Shown here: positions 8,382 to 20,276 of the stretch, piece by piece
Numbering within the stretch: position 1 is the stretch's first letter
Layout of the letters: each line of letters begins with the position of its first letter
Assembly: GCF_004522215.1 (NCBI RefSeq)
Contig: NZ_SDLR01000002.1
Coordinates: forward strand, 434,001 to 498,000
Reading direction: 5' to 3'
DNA from: Ammoniphilus sp. YIM 78166
GTDB lineage: Bacteria > Bacillota > Bacilli > Aneurinibacillales > RAOX-1
Length of the DNA stretch: 64,000 nt
The notes under the pieces: generated by a model
What the model was told of the DNA's origin: nothing
Databases searched by the model: none
Seen by the model: only the letters and a program-made list of their open reading frames with translations
Program-made: the position numbers and the translations under genes

Positions 8382-9524
8382 ATGCCCCATTCGGTCTATA
8401 TTCATATTCCGTTTTGTACGAATAAATGCTACTATTGCGACTTTAATTCTTATGTCACAGACAATCAGCAATTGATTTGGGATTATCTATACGCCCTTGA
8501 GAAGGAGTTGGAACAAACCGTTCAGAGGGTTCCGGCAGAAGCGGTTAGGACCATTTTTGTAGGTGGCGGTACGCCCACTTTCCTTACGGCTGAGCAGATG
8601 AAATATTTCTTGCAGTCGGTGAATCATTGGCTTGCGAATCAGGAAGAAGATATAGAATTTACGATGGAAGCGAATCCAGGCACAACAGACTTGGATAAAC
8701 TAATCATTATGAAAGAAGGCGGCGTTAACCGTTTGAGCTATGGTGTTCAAGCCTTTGATGACGAACTTCTAAAGCGAATCGGGCGTATTCATGATTCGGA
8801 GCAGGTCCTGCGCAGTATTGAAAATGCGAGAAAGGCAGGGTTTGGTAATATCTCTATCGATTTGATCTTCGGATTGCCTGGTCAGAACCTTCAAATCTTT
8901 CAGCGCACCCTTGACCAAGCTTTTGCACTAGGCTTGCAGCACTTCTCAGCCTATAGCTTAAAGGTAGAAGAGAACACAAAATTCCATGTGCTATATGAAC
9001 GCAATCAGCTTGTTTTGCCCCCGGAGGAAGAGGAAGTCGCCATGTATGAGCTTGTCAGAAAAGAGATGGCCAGACACGGCTATCGCCAATACGAGATCAG
9101 CAATTTTGCGAAGCCTGGGTTTGAGAGCCGCCATAATCAAACCTACTGGAAAAATGAAGAGTACTATGGAATGGGGGCAGGGGCTCATGGTTATGTAAAA
9201 GGATTCCGCCATGTGAATGCTGGTCCCGTGCAGCAATACCTCCAGCTGGTTCAAGAAGGAGGGCTGCCCCGAGTAGAGGAGTTTGAAGTATCATCGCAAG
9301 AGGCGATGGAAGAATTTATGATTATGGGACTTCGCCTAATAGAAGGGGTTTCTAAGGAAGACTTCTTCCAGCGCTATCGGGTGCCGCTTGATCAAGTATT
9401 CGGAAAAGAAATCGAAGAGCTCATGGGACTAGGACTGCTTCAAGAAAAAGGTGATCGGATCATGTTGACGGAGCAAGGAATTCCTTTAGGCAATGAGGTT
9501 TTTCTTCGTTTCCTGACCAGTTGA
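8382..9524 (+). CDS. hemW: Radical SAM heme chaperone HemW
   Basis: A 380-residue protein of the HemN/HemW group. The 4Fe-4S radical SAM motif is C12-TNK-C16-YY-C19, followed by GGGTPT and the C-terminal HemN-type domain. The HemW form, unlike true coproporphyrinogen dehydrogenase HemN, lacks the long N-terminal extension; the protein begins only 11 residues before the first Cys. HemW hands heme to respiratory enzymes. The start lies 5 nt after a GGGGAGGGG site. Its 3' end overlaps the promoter of the heat-shock operon. Confidence 0.93.
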   Translation: MPHSVYIHIPFCTNKCYYCDFNSYVTDNQQLIWDYLYALEKELEQTVQRVPAEAVRTIFVGGGTPTFLTAEQMKYFLQSVNHWLANQEEDIEFTMEANPGTTDLDKLIIMKEGGVNRLSYGVQAFDDELLKRIGRIHDSEQVLRSIENARKAGFGNISIDLIFGLPGQNLQIFQRTLDQAFALGLQHFSAYSLKVEENTKFHVLYERNQLVLPPEEEEVAMYELVRKEMARHGYRQYEISNFAKPGFESRHNQTYWKNEEYYGMGAGAHGYVKGFRHVNAGPVQQYLQLVQEGGLPRVEEFEVSSQEAMEEFMIMGLRLIEGVSKEDFFQRYRVPLDQVFGKEIEELMGLGLLQEKGDRIMLTEQGIPLGNEVFLRFLTS

Positions 9525-9550
9525 CAAGGGTCTAGCCAATTTGGTATTTT
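9521..9550 (+). promoter_or_regulatory. SigA promoter of the hrcA-dnaK operon
   Basis: TTGACA (9521-9526), 18 nt, TATTTT (9545-9550) preceded by TG one base upstream (extended -10). The -35 box overlaps the stop codon of hemW. The CIRCE operator begins 13 nt after the -10 box. Confidence 0.75.
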
Positions 9551-9563
9551 TATTAAGAAGGTT

Positions 9564-9590
9564 TTAGCACTCAACTTAATGGAGTGCTAA
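9564..9590 (+). promoter_or_regulatory. CIRCE operator (HrcA binding site)
   Basis: A perfect TTAGCACTC - 9 nt - GAGTGCTAA inverted repeat, identical to the CIRCE consensus. It lies between the promoter and the hrcA ribosome binding site, so HrcA represses the whole hrcA-chaperonin-grpE-dnaK unit until heat shock titrates the repressor. Confidence 0.98.
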
Positions 9591-9608
9591 TAATAAGGAG
9601 GGATCAGG

Positions 9609-10646
9609 TTGTTATCGACGAGACAAATCCAAATCCTTCATGCCATTGTAGATAACTATATTCGCCATGCCGAACCTGTCGGTTCACGGACCATTTCTAA
9701 GCGGGAGGATGTAGGGTATAGTTCAGCCACCATTCGCAATGAAATGGCTGATTTGGAAGAATTGGGATTTCTAGAGCAGCCTCACACGTCAGCGGGCCGC
9801 ATCCCTTCACAGAAGGGGTATCGTTATTATGTAGACCACTTAGTTCAACCTTCTCAGCTTACGTATGGCGATGTAACGAATATTCGGAAGCTGTTTGCTG
9901 ACAAGTATTATGCTTTTGAGCAGATTACTCAACAAACGGCTGCGATTCTATCCGGATTAACCAACTATACCTCGATTGTTTTAGGGCATGAGGTGATCGA
10001 TGCTCGGTTGAAGCATATCCAGATCATTCCCCTTACATCAGATACAGCTGTAGCCATCATTGTGACGAATTCGGGCAAGGTTCAGAACAAAACGATCCAT
10101 GTCCCTGATGGAGTTCCCATTAATGAGATTGAGAAGCTGGTGAATTTCCTTAATAGCAAGCTTGTGGGGATACCCCTGCACGAGTTAAGATCACAGATCC
10201 AGAGGGAACTTTCTACCGAGCTACAGAAGCTGATGGAAAACTTTCAGGCAGCTATTCAGATCCTTGAGAATACATTTACGCAAGAAGATATAGAAGAAAA
10301 GGTTGTCTTGAAAGGGACGACAAACATTATGATGCAGCCCGAGTTTCGGGATGTAGAAAAAGTGAAAGAGATATTCGATTTCCTAGAGAAGAATGAACAG
10401 TTGCTCAAACACTTTAGCCCGGCTCTACCTGGTATTCAGGTTCGAATCGGTACAGAAAATAGGGAAGATGCCATTAGTAATTGCAGTATTATTAGCGCTA
10501 CGTATCATGTAGATGGGCAGCCAGTTGGCACAATTGGAATCTTGGGACCTACCCGAATGGAGTATGGAAAAGTGATTAGCGTGGTAGATTTTCTAGCTAA
10601 AGATCTTTCCCGAGCCCTAGAGAGATTCTACAGTGGTAAAGTCTAG
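9609..10646 (+). CDS. hrcA: Heat-inducible transcription repressor HrcA
   Basis: A 345-residue HrcA with the N-terminal winged-helix region (STRQIQILHAIVDNYI, GSRTISKREDVGYSSATIRN) and the GAF-like and insertion domains downstream. The start is TTG 9609, 6 nt after AAGGAGGG. It is the first gene of the CIRCE-controlled operon. In most Firmicutes HrcA activity depends on GroESL as a thermometer; here the operon carries an archaeal-type chaperonin instead, which raises the question of which chaperonin folds HrcA. Confidence 0.96.
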   Translation: MLSTRQIQILHAIVDNYIRHAEPVGSRTISKREDVGYSSATIRNEMADLEELGFLEQPHTSAGRIPSQKGYRYYVDHLVQPSQLTYGDVTNIRKLFADKYYAFEQITQQTAAILSGLTNYTSIVLGHEVIDARLKHIQIIPLTSDTAVAIIVTNSGKVQNKTIHVPDGVPINEIEKLVNFLNSKLVGIPLHELRSQIQRELSTELQKLMENFQAAIQILENTFTQEDIEEKVVLKGTTNIMMQPEFRDVEKVKEIFDFLEKNEQLLKHFSPALPGIQVRIGTENREDAISNCSIISATYHVDGQPVGTIGILGPTRMEYGKVISVVDFLAKDLSRALERFYSGKV

Positions 10647-10676
10647 CGGTAGCGCGGTTAAAAGATAAGGAGATCA

Positions 10677-12227
10677 ATGATGAAAGGTTCTCTTGATGCC
10701 GGGCAAAAAGCTGGGGATGAAAAGCTATCGACACTCATGAATAACGTAAACGCTGTTCGTGCTGTTTCCTCTGCAGTAGAAGGGACGCTAGGGCCTAAAG
10801 GGCTAGACACCATGCTGGTGGATGAGAATGGAGATGTGATTATTACAAATGATGGAGTCACGATCCTAGAAAAGATGGAAGTCAAGCATCCTGCGGCTCG
10901 AATGCTGATCCACATAGCAACAGCCCAGCAAGAAAAAGTAGGGGACGGCACAACAACAGCGACTATTCTTGCCAGTGCATTAATTCAAGAGGGAGCAGCA
11001 CAGGTCCAGCGGGGAGTGCCTGTCGCGCAAGTGATTGCAGGTATACGGAAGGGAGTTCAGTTTTCCTTGACTCGATTGCAGGAGCTTGCCTCGCCTATTC
11101 ATGATTTGGAAGACTCTTACCTAAAAAGAGTGGCATACATCGCGGCGAGAGAATATGAAGATATCAGTGATTTAGTCATGAGGGGCTGTAAGCTAGCTGG
11201 ATATGATCAGCTAGTTGCCGAAAACTGGAGACTTTCAGATCTCGTTCATCCCTACCCGGGTGAGGAAAACGAGGTGTTTGAAGGAGTTCTTCTCAGTCGG
11301 ATGCCGATCTCTAAACAAATGCCTTCCACTCTTACAGCACCGCTGATCCTTATCCTTGAAGATGGGCTCGCACCTGAAGAAATTGATGAGGAAGCGTTGG
11401 GGACCGAAACCGGATTTCAGCGTTTTCTTGATTACAAAGAAACCTTTAAATATAATCTACAAAAGATAGCAGAAGCTGGCGTAACTCTCATTGTTTGTCA
11501 ACGCACCTGCGATCCCTTTGCCGAAGAATTCTGTGCGGATAAGGGGATTACAGTGTTACATAGAGTCTCCAAAGAGGAACTGAATCGTTTAGCAGGGCAC
11601 GTAGGTGCGAAGTCGATTAAAAGAACGGGGTTAAACAAATCTATTTCAGAACTGATTGATGTTCTGGGTCGGGCAGCGTTCATGCATGCGGACGACCGAA
11701 CCAACAGAGTTCGGATTGAGAAGGGACAGGGGAAGCCCACGGCTACTATCTTGGTCGGTGCTTCAACAGCTGAGGTGGTAGGAGAAAGAGGTAGGATTGC
11801 AAAAGATGCGGCTTCCTCTGTTCAGGCTGCTGTAAGAGGTGGAATCGTTGCTGGGGGCGGCTGCATAGAACTAGCCGTTTCTAGGGAGCTAGAACAGTGG
11901 CGGGCGAACTTACAAGGCTTAGAAGGCTATGGAGTGGAAGCGGTCGTTGCAGCCCTTCAGAAACCTATCCATCAAATGATCGTCAATGCTGGCTTTAACC
12001 CGCTAGAAAAGGTCGAAGAAGTAAGGTCTGCCCAGATCGCTGCCACTACTCCTTCCATGGGGTTGGATTTTTCCACAGGAAGCGTTCAAGATCTGTTTGA
12101 GAAAGGCATTGTCGACCCCGTTTTAGTTAAATACTATGCCCTTAAAGCTGCTGGTGAGGTGGCGGAGAGCATCTTACGAATTCATACCGTGATTCGGATG
12201 AAACCACATGCCGATTCAGAGGAATAG
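10677..12227 (+). CDS. Thermosome-like (group III) chaperonin
   Basis: A 516-residue chaperonin that is clearly of archaeal/CCT type and not GroEL. It has TLGPKG (37-42), NDGVTIL (58-64), the ATPase motif GDGTTT (89-94) and GGIVAGGG (about 388). Its apical domain aligns with the built-in helical lid of thermosomes ([12 protein letters not shown] near residue 267), so it should work without GroES; none is encoded nearby. No GGM tail is present. Bacterial proteins of this type, called group III and known from Carboxydothermus hydrogenoformans and other Firmicutes, also sit in dnaK operons. The start is ATG 10677 or 10680, both behind AAGGAG. The neighbours hrcA and grpE imply heat induction with the DnaK system. 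Confidence 0.93.
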   Translation: MMKGSLDAGQKAGDEKLSTLMNNVNAVRAVSSAVEGTLGPKGLDTMLVDENGDVIITNDGVTILEKMEVKHPAARMLIHIATAQQEKVGDGTTTATILASALIQEGAAQVQRGVPVAQVIAGIRKGVQFSLTRLQELASPIHDLEDSYLKRVAYIAAREYEDISDLVMRGCKLAGYDQLVAENWRLSDLVHPYPGEENEVFEGVLLSRMPISKQMPSTLTAPLILILEDGLAPEEIDEEALGTETGFQRFLDYKETFKYNLQKIAEAGVTLIVCQRTCDPFAEEFCADKGITVLHRVSKEELNRLAGHVGAKSIKRTGLNKSISELIDVLGRAAFMHADDRTNRVRIEKGQGKPTATILVGASTAEVVGERGRIAKDAASSVQAAVRGGIVAGGGCIELAVSRELEQWRANLQGLEGYGVEAVVAALQKPIHQMIVNAGFNPLEKVEEVRSAQIAATTPSMGLDFSTGSVQDLFEKGIVDPVLVKYYALKAAGEVAESILRIHTVIRMKPHADSEE

Positions 12228-12239
12228 GAGTTGATTGCA

Positions 12240-12785
12240 ATGGAAGAGAGAAATGGAGCAGAGCAAGAAATACTGGAGCAAGAGTCCAAGGAAACAGAGC
12301 AAGAAGAACTGAATCAGGAAGAAGCAGCAAAAGAGTCCGATCCCTTATTCGCTCTAAGGCAAGAAGCGGAGGAAAATTACAATCGCTATTTGCGAGTGCA
12401 AGCGGACTTTGACAACTTCCGCAAAAGAACACGCAAAGAAAAAGAGGAGCTGCTTAAATACGCTTCTTTGCCTGTAATTGAATCTCTTCTCCCAGCACTT
12501 GATAACCTAGAACGAGCTTTGTCCGCTGGACAAAATGCTGAACACTCAGACTCTCTAGTAAAGGGAGTAGAAATGGTCCTTCGCCAGATCCAGCAAGTCC
12601 TTGAACAAGAAGGATTGCAAGCCATTGAGGCAGAAGGCAAGCCATTTGATCCCCAATACCATCAAGCCGTTATGCAAGAGGAAAGTGCTGATCATGAAGC
12701 AGGCATCGTAATCCAAGAGTTGCAAAAGGGCTATATTCTCAAAGATCGAGTGGTTCGCCCTGCCATGGTGAAGGTCAGCTCATAG
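12240..12785 (+). CDS. grpE: Nucleotide exchange factor GrpE
   Basis: A 181-residue GrpE: an acidic Glu-rich N-terminus, the long coiled coil (RYLRVQADFDNFRKRT) and a C-terminal beta domain ending VVRPAMVKVS. It releases ADP from DnaK. I start it at ATG 12240, 9 nt after the ATAGGAG site that ends at 12230; an in-frame TTG at 12231 is directly against that site. It lies 12 nt after the chaperonin gene, within the HrcA-controlled operon. Confidence 0.95.
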   Translation: MEERNGAEQEILEQESKETEQEELNQEEAAKESDPLFALRQEAEENYNRYLRVQADFDNFRKRTRKEKEELLKYASLPVIESLLPALDNLERALSAGQNAEHSDSLVKGVEMVLRQIQQVLEQEGLQAIEAEGKPFDPQYHQAVMQEESADHEAGIVIQELQKGYILKDRVVRPAMVKVSS

Positions 12786-12792
12786 TTTATAA

Positions 12793-14664
<1,872 letters not shown>

Positions 14665-14675
14665 GGGTTGCAATG

Positions 14676-14713
14676 AGTCAAAGTCAAGGCTATACTTGGC
14701 TTTGACTTTTTTC
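14676..14713 (+). terminator. Terminator after dnaK
   Basis: AGTCAAAGTCAAG (14676-14688) pairs with CTTGGCTTTGACT (14695-14707) with a single mismatch and runs into TTTTTT. It closes the hrcA-dnaK operon. Confidence 0.85.
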
Positions 14714-14818
14714 GCAGACAAGAATTTAAAAATGTATATAGAATTCTATATCTGCATAAGGGCAACTAGGCTGCCGCCTGCGCCGTAAAGGCTTGGCGCC
14801 AGCCAAGTTTTCTTTAAC
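14714..14818 (+). repeat. Dispersed ~105-bp structured repeat, copy A
   Basis: This block reappears at 56684-56786, same orientation, with roughly 85 percent identity by eye. It has two parts: an imperfect palindrome bounded by GCAGA(C/T)AAG and the matching CTGC, and a nearly invariant GC-rich 3' part with the inner palindrome CTTGGCGCCAGCCAAG followed by TTTTCTTTA. It contains no ORF. It may be a MITE or REP-like element, or a transcribed structured RNA; I cannot name the family. Here it separates the dnaK terminator from dnaJ. Confidence 0.75.
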
Positions 14819-14846
14819 GGATAAGTGTGAAAGGGAGTGAAGGATC

Positions 14847-15962
14847 ATGAGTAAACGCGATTATTACGAAGTGCTCGGCTTAGGAAAAGGCGCATCCGAC
14901 GATGAGATCAAAAAAGCCTATAGAAAGCTGGCTCGTCAGTATCATCCTGACGTGAATAAGGCTCCGGATGCTGAGGAGAAGTTCAAGGAAGTAAAAGAGG
15001 CCTATGATGTTTTAAGTGATCCTCAGAAACGGTCCATCTATGACCAATATGGCCATGCGGGGATGGATCCTAACGCGGGCGGCTTTGGCGGTCAGGATTT
15101 TGGCGGCTTTGGCGACATTTTTGACATGTTCTTTGGCGGCGGGGGTGGACGAAGAAACCCTAACGCACCACGTCAAGGAGCGGATTTGCAATATACGTTG
15201 ACCCTGCAATTTAAAGAAGCGGTTTTTGGGAAAGAATTGGATATAGAAATACCAAAGGACGAGGAATGCGGAAAATGCCACGGATCCGGTGCGGAACCAG
15301 GCAGTAAGATTGAAACCTGCTCCACCTGCCGTGGTACTGGGCAACAAGAGCAAGTGGCGAATACTCCATTTGGTAGAGTCGTTAATAGAAGAACCTGTAG
15401 CGCGTGCGGCGGTAAAGGCAAAATGATTCAAGTGAAGTGTTCGGATTGCCGCGGAGTTGGAACCGTGAAGAAGCGCCGGAAAATCCACTTGAATATTCCT
15501 GCAGGGGTAGATGAAGGAGCCCAACTTCGCGTGCCGGGTGAAGGTGAACCAGGCATCAACGGAGGACCGCCTGGGGATTTATATGTCGTTATTCGTGTCA
15601 GAGATCATGAATTTTTTGAGCGCGATGGAGTGGATATTTATTGTAAGGTTCCGATTACTTTTGCCCAAGCTGCACTGGGAGATGAGATTGAGGTGCCCAC
15701 ACTAGATGGAAAAGTGAAGTTAAAGGTACCTGCAGGTACGCAAACCGATACGTATTTCCGTCTCAGAGGAAAAGGGGTTCCGCATTTGCGTCGCACTGGT
15801 CAAGGGGACCAACATGTTCGTGTTGTGGTCGTTACACCAACCAACCTAACGGAAAAACAAAAAGATCTCCTTCGTGAGTTTGGAGAAATTAGTGGAGTCA
15901 AGCCAACGGAAGAAGAAGCATCGTTTTTTGACAAGATGAAGCGGGCCTTCCGCGGGGATTAG
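14847..15962 (+). CDS. dnaJ: Co-chaperone DnaJ (Hsp40)
   Basis: A 371-residue type I DnaJ: J domain with H33-P34-D35, a Gly/Phe-rich linker (residues 75-100), a zinc-binding domain with four CxxCxGxG units ([32 protein letters not shown]) and the C-terminal substrate domains. It stimulates the DnaK ATPase and delivers substrates. It starts after AGGGAGTGA. It lies 182 bp after dnaK, beyond a terminator and a repeat element. Confidence 0.98.
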   Translation: MSKRDYYEVLGLGKGASDDEIKKAYRKLARQYHPDVNKAPDAEEKFKEVKEAYDVLSDPQKRSIYDQYGHAGMDPNAGGFGGQDFGGFGDIFDMFFGGGGGRRNPNAPRQGADLQYTLTLQFKEAVFGKELDIEIPKDEECGKCHGSGAEPGSKIETCSTCRGTGQQEQVANTPFGRVVNRRTCSACGGKGKMIQVKCSDCRGVGTVKKRRKIHLNIPAGVDEGAQLRVPGEGEPGINGGPPGDLYVVIRVRDHEFFERDGVDIYCKVPITFAQAALGDEIEVPTLDGKVKLKVPAGTQTDTYFRLRGKGVPHLRRTGQGDQHVRVVVVTPTNLTEKQKDLLREFGEISGVKPTEEEASFFDKMKRAFRGD

Positions 15963-15990
15963 TTGAAGCAGTCAATTGGAGGGAGTTTGA

Positions 15991-16935
15991 GTGAATATGA
16001 AGTGGTCGGAAGTAAGTGTTCATACAACGCAAGAAGCAGTGGAAGCTGTATCTAATATCCTTCATGAAGCAGGAGCCAGCGGGGTCGTCATTGAAGATCC
16101 CGAGATTCTGCTGCGTGAGTGGGATGTATCCTATGGTGAAATTTATCAGCTCTCTCCAAGCGACTATCCCCAGGAAGGGGTTATTGTTAAAGCCTACTTG
16201 CCTATGAATGCCCATATTGCGGAAACGGTAGAAGAAATTAAACAGAAGGTTTTATTGTTGGAGACGTTTGATATTCCCATTGGTCGTGCTGAAATTTCTT
16301 TAGCAGAGGTTCACGAAGAAGAGTGGGCAACGGCCTGGAAGAAATACTATAAGCCTGTTCAGATCTCCGAACGAATTACCATTACCCCTACATGGGAAGA
16401 GTACGTTCCAAGCAATAAGAATGAACTGGTTATTGAACTTGACCCAGGCATGGCTTTTGGTACAGGGACACATCCTACTACCGTTTTATGTATTCGTGCT
16501 CTAGAGAAGTATCTGAACCCCCGTGACAGGGTGATCGATGTGGGATGCGGTTCAGGCATTTTAAGTATTGCAGCCGCCAAGCTCGGTGCGAGCTCCGTTT
16601 TGGCTATGGATTTGGATGAAATTGCTGTAAAATCCACTTTTCTTAACTCGGAATTAAACCTGGTGGAGGACAAAATAAGTATTAAACAAAATAACCTGCT
16701 TGAGGGGATTAATCAGCCAGTTGAAATGATTGTTTCCAATATCTTAGCAGAAATTATCGTGCGTTTTACGGATGATGCTTTTGCTTTATTACCAAGGGAT
16801 GGTCTTTTTATTACCTCCGGTATCATTTCGCAAAAGCAAGAGGACGTAAAAGACGCCTTAAGAAGGTCAGGATTTGAGATTATTGAGGTTCAAGAGCTGG
16901 ACGATTGGGTCTCCATTGTAGCCAAAAAAATGTAG
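15991..16935 (+). CDS. prmA: Ribosomal protein L11 methyltransferase
   Basis: A 314-residue methyltransferase with an N-terminal L11-binding domain and a class I SAM domain ([20 protein letters not shown] about residues 178-197). It trimethylates ribosomal protein L11. The start is GTG 15991 behind GGAGGGA (an in-frame ATG lies two codons later). It is followed after 15 nt by rsmE, the usual Bacillales order dnaJ-prmA-rsmE-mtaB. Confidence 0.95.
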   Translation: MNMKWSEVSVHTTQEAVEAVSNILHEAGASGVVIEDPEILLREWDVSYGEIYQLSPSDYPQEGVIVKAYLPMNAHIAETVEEIKQKVLLLETFDIPIGRAEISLAEVHEEEWATAWKKYYKPVQISERITITPTWEEYVPSNKNELVIELDPGMAFGTGTHPTTVLCIRALEKYLNPRDRVIDVGCGSGILSIAAAKLGASSVLAMDLDEIAVKSTFLNSELNLVEDKISIKQNNLLEGINQPVEMIVSNILAEIIVRFTDDAFALLPRDGLFITSGIISQKQEDVKDALRRSGFEIIEVQELDDWVSIVAKKM

Positions 16936-16950
16936 ATTGAGGGGCAAGCA

Positions 16951-17703
16951 ATGCAGAGGTACTTTGTAGAACAGGAAAACGTGAATAAGAGCAGCCAACA
17001 GATCGTGATTACTGGGGATGATGTGGGGCACATCACGAAGGTGATGAGAACTTCTGTTGGTGACCATTTGATTAGTTGCGATGAAAATGGTGCTTGCTTT
17101 CTCTGTGAAGTGGAACAGCTCAATAAGGAACAAGTTCTTTGTAAAATTGTGGAGCCGCTAACGGACAATCGAGAACTACCGGTGAACGTGACCATAGCCC
17201 AGGGACTTCCTAAAGGAGATAAGATGGAGCTGGTCATACAAAAAGGAACGGAGCTTGGGGCCCATAGCTTTATCCCTTTTATCTCATCAAGAACGGTTGT
17301 CCAGCTAGACGCGAAAAAGGAACAAAAACGCCTGGAGAGATGGGGGAGAATTGCCAAGGAAGCGGCGGAGCAGGCTCACCGTCAAAGAGTTCCCTCTATC
17401 CACTCCTTACTTTCCTGGAAGCAGCTATTAGCTGAAGGCGAAGAGTACGATCTTGCCCTCATCGCTTATGAGAACGAGCAAACATCGACATTGCACGCGG
17501 CGATGCAGCATCTTCAGCCCGGGAAAAAGGTGTTGCTGGTCGTGGGACCTGAGGGAGGCTTTTCCGACTTGGAGGTTGAAGAGGCAATGGAGGCAGGATT
17601 TTCTCCCGTGATGTTAGGTAGAAGGATTCTACGCACGGAAACAGCAGCCTTATATAGCCTTTCTTGTATTTCGTATTATTTTGAACAGTTGGGAGGTAGG
17701 TAA
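16951..17703 (+). CDS. rsmE: 16S rRNA (uracil1498-N3)-methyltransferase
   Basis: A 250-residue SPOUT-class enzyme. An N-terminal PUA-like domain is followed by the knotted methyltransferase domain; the signature LLVVGPEGGFSDLEVEEA and the C-terminal LGRRILRTETAAL are intact. It methylates U1498 of 16S rRNA. Its stop is 2 nt before the mtaB start, so the two are translationally linked. Confidence 0.95.
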   Translation: MQRYFVEQENVNKSSQQIVITGDDVGHITKVMRTSVGDHLISCDENGACFLCEVEQLNKEQVLCKIVEPLTDNRELPVNVTIAQGLPKGDKMELVIQKGTELGAHSFIPFISSRTVVQLDAKKEQKRLERWGRIAKEAAEQAHRQRVPSIHSLLSWKQLLAEGEEYDLALIAYENEQTSTLHAAMQHLQPGKKVLLVVGPEGGFSDLEVEEAMEAGFSPVMLGRRILRTETAALYSLSCISYYFEQLGGR

Positions 17704-17705
17704 AA

Positions 17706-19043
17706 ATGCCTACTGTAGCCTTTCAAACACTTGGATGTAAGGTCAACCATTATGAAACAGAAGCCATCTGGCAGATCTTTAAGCAAGGAGGCTATGAACA
17801 GGTTTCCTTTGAGGGCGACTCGGACGTTTACGTCATCAATACCTGTACCGTTACGAACACAGGTGATAAAAAGAGCCGTCAGGTTATTCGCCGTGCCGTT
17901 CGACGCAATCCGGAAGGCATAGTAGTTGTAACAGGCTGTTATGCCCAAACGTCTCCCGGAGAAGTGGCTAATATCCCCGGTGTCGATATTGTTCTTGGTA
18001 CGCAAGGAAGAGAACAGCTTCTTGACTTGATTCAAGAATATCAACGAAATCGGGAACCAATAAATGCAGTCAAGAATATTATGAAGACTCGCCAGTTTGA
18101 AGAACTGGAAGTTCCAGATTTCTCGGATCGGACACGTGCTTCCTTGAAGATCCAGGAGGGTTGCAATAATTTCTGTACGTTTTGTATTATCCCATGGGCA
18201 CGAGGACTCATGCGAAGCAGAGACCCGCAAAATGTACTCGAACAAGCCCACAAGCTTGTGGAAGCCGGATATAAAGAAATTGTTCTTACAGGAATCCATA
18301 CAGGTGGTTATGGTGAGGATCTTGAGGATTATAATTTGGCTAAGCTTTTATGGGACTTAGACAAGGTGGAGGGTCTTCAACGGATTCGAATCAGCTCGAT
18401 TGAAGCAAGCCAAATCACCGACAGTGTCATTGAAGTGCTTCAAAGTTCCGAAAAAATGTGCAGGCACTTGCATATTCCTCTTCAGGCAGGCGATGACCAA
18501 GTCCTTAGAAGAATGCGCAGAAAATATACGGTGGATGAGTACCGAAAGAAAATAGAACAAATTCGTCAAGCGATGCCCGGAGTAGCCATAACGACAGATG
18601 TGATTGTCGGATTCCCGGGTGAAACGAAACAGCTCTTTGAGAATGGCTTTGATTTTATAAAGGAAATTCAATTTGCGGAAATGCATGTGTTTCCTTACTC
18701 CAAGAGAACCGGAACTCCAGCAGCAAAGTTTGAGAATCAGGTTCCGGAAGAGATTAAAAATGAGCGGGTGCAGCGCTTAATCGAGCTGTCTAATGCGTTC
18801 TCTCTCCAATACTCGAAGGAATTTTTAGGGCAGGCATTAGACATTATCCCTGAAAGTGCCTATACGGATGGATCCGGACAGCAAGACCTATTCTACGGTT
18901 ATTCGGATAATTACCTAAAGGTTATCTTCCAAGGGACGCCTGACTTGATCGGAAAAATGGTTCGAGTGCGTTTAGATGAACCGGGTGTTGAGTTTTGCCG
19001 AGGAACCTTTATCCGGGAATTAGAACCTACAACGGCAAGGTAA
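17706..19043 (+). CDS. mtaB: tRNA (t6A37) methylthiotransferase MtaB
   Basis: A 445-residue radical SAM enzyme making ms2t6A at position 37 of ANN-decoding tRNAs (YqeV in B. subtilis). The UPF0004 domain supplies C11, C47 and C78 for the auxiliary cluster. The radical SAM cluster is C153-NNF-C157-TF-C160. A TRAM domain follows at the C-terminus. It is the last gene of the dnaJ-prmA-rsmE-mtaB run and is closed by a terminator. Confidence 0.95.
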   Translation: MPTVAFQTLGCKVNHYETEAIWQIFKQGGYEQVSFEGDSDVYVINTCTVTNTGDKKSRQVIRRAVRRNPEGIVVVTGCYAQTSPGEVANIPGVDIVLGTQGREQLLDLIQEYQRNREPINAVKNIMKTRQFEELEVPDFSDRTRASLKIQEGCNNFCTFCIIPWARGLMRSRDPQNVLEQAHKLVEAGYKEIVLTGIHTGGYGEDLEDYNLAKLLWDLDKVEGLQRIRISSIEASQITDSVIEVLQSSEKMCRHLHIPLQAGDDQVLRRMRRKYTVDEYRKKIEQIRQAMPGVAITTDVIVGFPGETKQLFENGFDFIKEIQFAEMHVFPYSKRTGTPAAKFENQVPEEIKNERVQRLIELSNAFSLQYSKEFLGQALDIIPESAYTDGSGQQDLFYGYSDNYLKVIFQGTPDLIGKMVRVRLDEPGVEFCRGTFIRELEPTTAR

Positions 19044-19049
19044 AGCGGG

Positions 19050-19084
19050 AAGGATATCTGGCGTTAGACAGATATCCTTTTTGT
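19050..19084 (+). terminator. Terminator after mtaB
   Basis: AAGGATATCTG (19050-19060) pairs with CAGATATCCTT (19069-19079), followed by a T-rich run. Confidence 0.9.
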
Positions 19085-19170
19085 TTGCTATCTTATTCAA
19101 GAAACTTTTTTTCTTTGATAATAAAGGGTAAAATAAGAGAAAGTTACCAGGGTAGAAAAGGGTGATGGAC

Positions 19171-19602
19171 GTGAAAGAGATATCTGCCGGAGGCGTTGTT
19201 TATCGTAAGCGAGGAGAGCAGCTAGAGCTGCTTATTATCGAAGATCGGTATATGAAGATCTCATTGCCCAAGGGCAAACAAGAGCCGGGAGAAACAATGG
19301 AAGAAACAGCCTTGCGCGAGGTAAAGGAAGAAACCGGGATAGATGGACGGATTGTAGAACCCCTCGAAGTGATCTACTATCAATATTACCATCCCCAGCT
19401 GGGACCGATTAACAAGGAGGTTCACTATTATTTAGTGGAGGCCATTTCGGGAGAACTCGTCCCGCAAATTGAAGAAATTAATAAAGTTACCTGGATGTCG
19501 CCTGAGGAAGCATGGAGGGTTCAGATGTCCATAGGCTACGAAAACAATCACTCCGTGATTGATAAAGCTTTTACATTACTAAGTCTACCAAAGGGGAAAT
19601 AG
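19171..19602 (+). CDS. NUDIX hydrolase
   Basis: About 143 residues with a complete Nudix box (GX5EX7REUXEEXGU, visible as a Gly at the start of [22 protein letters not shown]). The substrate cannot be deduced; the family hydrolyses nucleoside diphosphate derivatives. I choose GTG 19171 because GGTGAT at 19161-19166 can pair with the 16S rRNA tail; GTG 19162 and ATG 19165 are in frame but overlap that site. It lies 2 nt before deoC, suggesting nucleotide clean-up or salvage. Confidence 0.9.
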   Translation: MKEISAGGVVYRKRGEQLELLIIEDRYMKISLPKGKQEPGETMEETALREVKEETGIDGRIVEPLEVIYYQYYHPQLGPINKEVHYYLVEAISGELVPQIEEINKVTWMSPEEAWRVQMSIGYENNHSVIDKAFTLLSLPKGK

Positions 19603-19604
19603 TC

Positions 19605-20276
19605 ATGATGTCGCTGAATGAGTACATAGATCATACTTTGCTTAAGCCTGAGGTAACCAAAGAACAAATCTTCAAGCTATGCGAAGAGGCTAAAGAATAC
19701 CAATTTGCTGCTGTTTGTGTGAACCCTATATGGGTGGCTCTTTGTAAAGAGCTTCTCACGGGTACAAAGGTGCAAGTGGCTACTGTTGTAGGGTTTCCTC
19801 TCGGCGCCAATATGCCTCAAGTTAAGGCGTTTGAAACAAAACAAGCGATTAGTGATGGCGCTACTGAGATTGACATGGTCATGAATGTGGGAGCCTTAAA
19901 ATCCAACGACCTGGAATGGGTAAAAAAGGATATTGCTGCTGTAGTTGAAGCTGCTGGGGAACAAGCTATCGTAAAAGTCATCTTGGAAACGGGTCTTTTG
20001 TCTGAAGAGGAAATTGAAACAGCCTCAAGAATCTCAGTTGAAGCCGGTGCTCATTTTGTAAAAACCTCTACTGGGTTTGGACCAGGAGGAGCCACCGTTC
20101 CTCATATTGCACTAATGAGAAAGACCGTTGGCCCGGAGATTGGGGTCAAGGCATCGGGTGGGGTACGCGATTATGAAACGGCAGCCGCGATGGTTGAGGC
20201 AGGTGCTACACGAATAGGGGCAAGTGCCGGAATCGCGATCGTAACGGGCCAAACATCTCAAACAAGCGGATACTAA
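19605..20276 (+). CDS. deoC: Deoxyribose-phosphate aldolase
   Basis: A 223-residue class I aldolase cleaving deoxyribose 5-phosphate to acetaldehyde and glyceraldehyde 3-phosphate. It has the starting [10 protein letters not shown] motif, the AVCVNP strand, VKVILETG and the Schiff-base Lys in [13 protein letters not shown]. The first ATG (19605) is followed by a second at 19608. The gene follows the NUDIX gene closely; no deoR, pdp or deoB is nearby, unlike many deo operons. Confidence 0.95.
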   Translation: MMSLNEYIDHTLLKPEVTKEQIFKLCEEAKEYQFAAVCVNPIWVALCKELLTGTKVQVATVVGFPLGANMPQVKAFETKQAISDGATEIDMVMNVGALKSNDLEWVKKDIAAVVEAAGEQAIVKVILETGLLSEEEIETASRISVEAGAHFVKTSTGFGPGGATVPHIALMRKTVGPEIGVKASGGVRDYETAAAMVEAGATRIGASAGIAIVTGQTSQTSGY

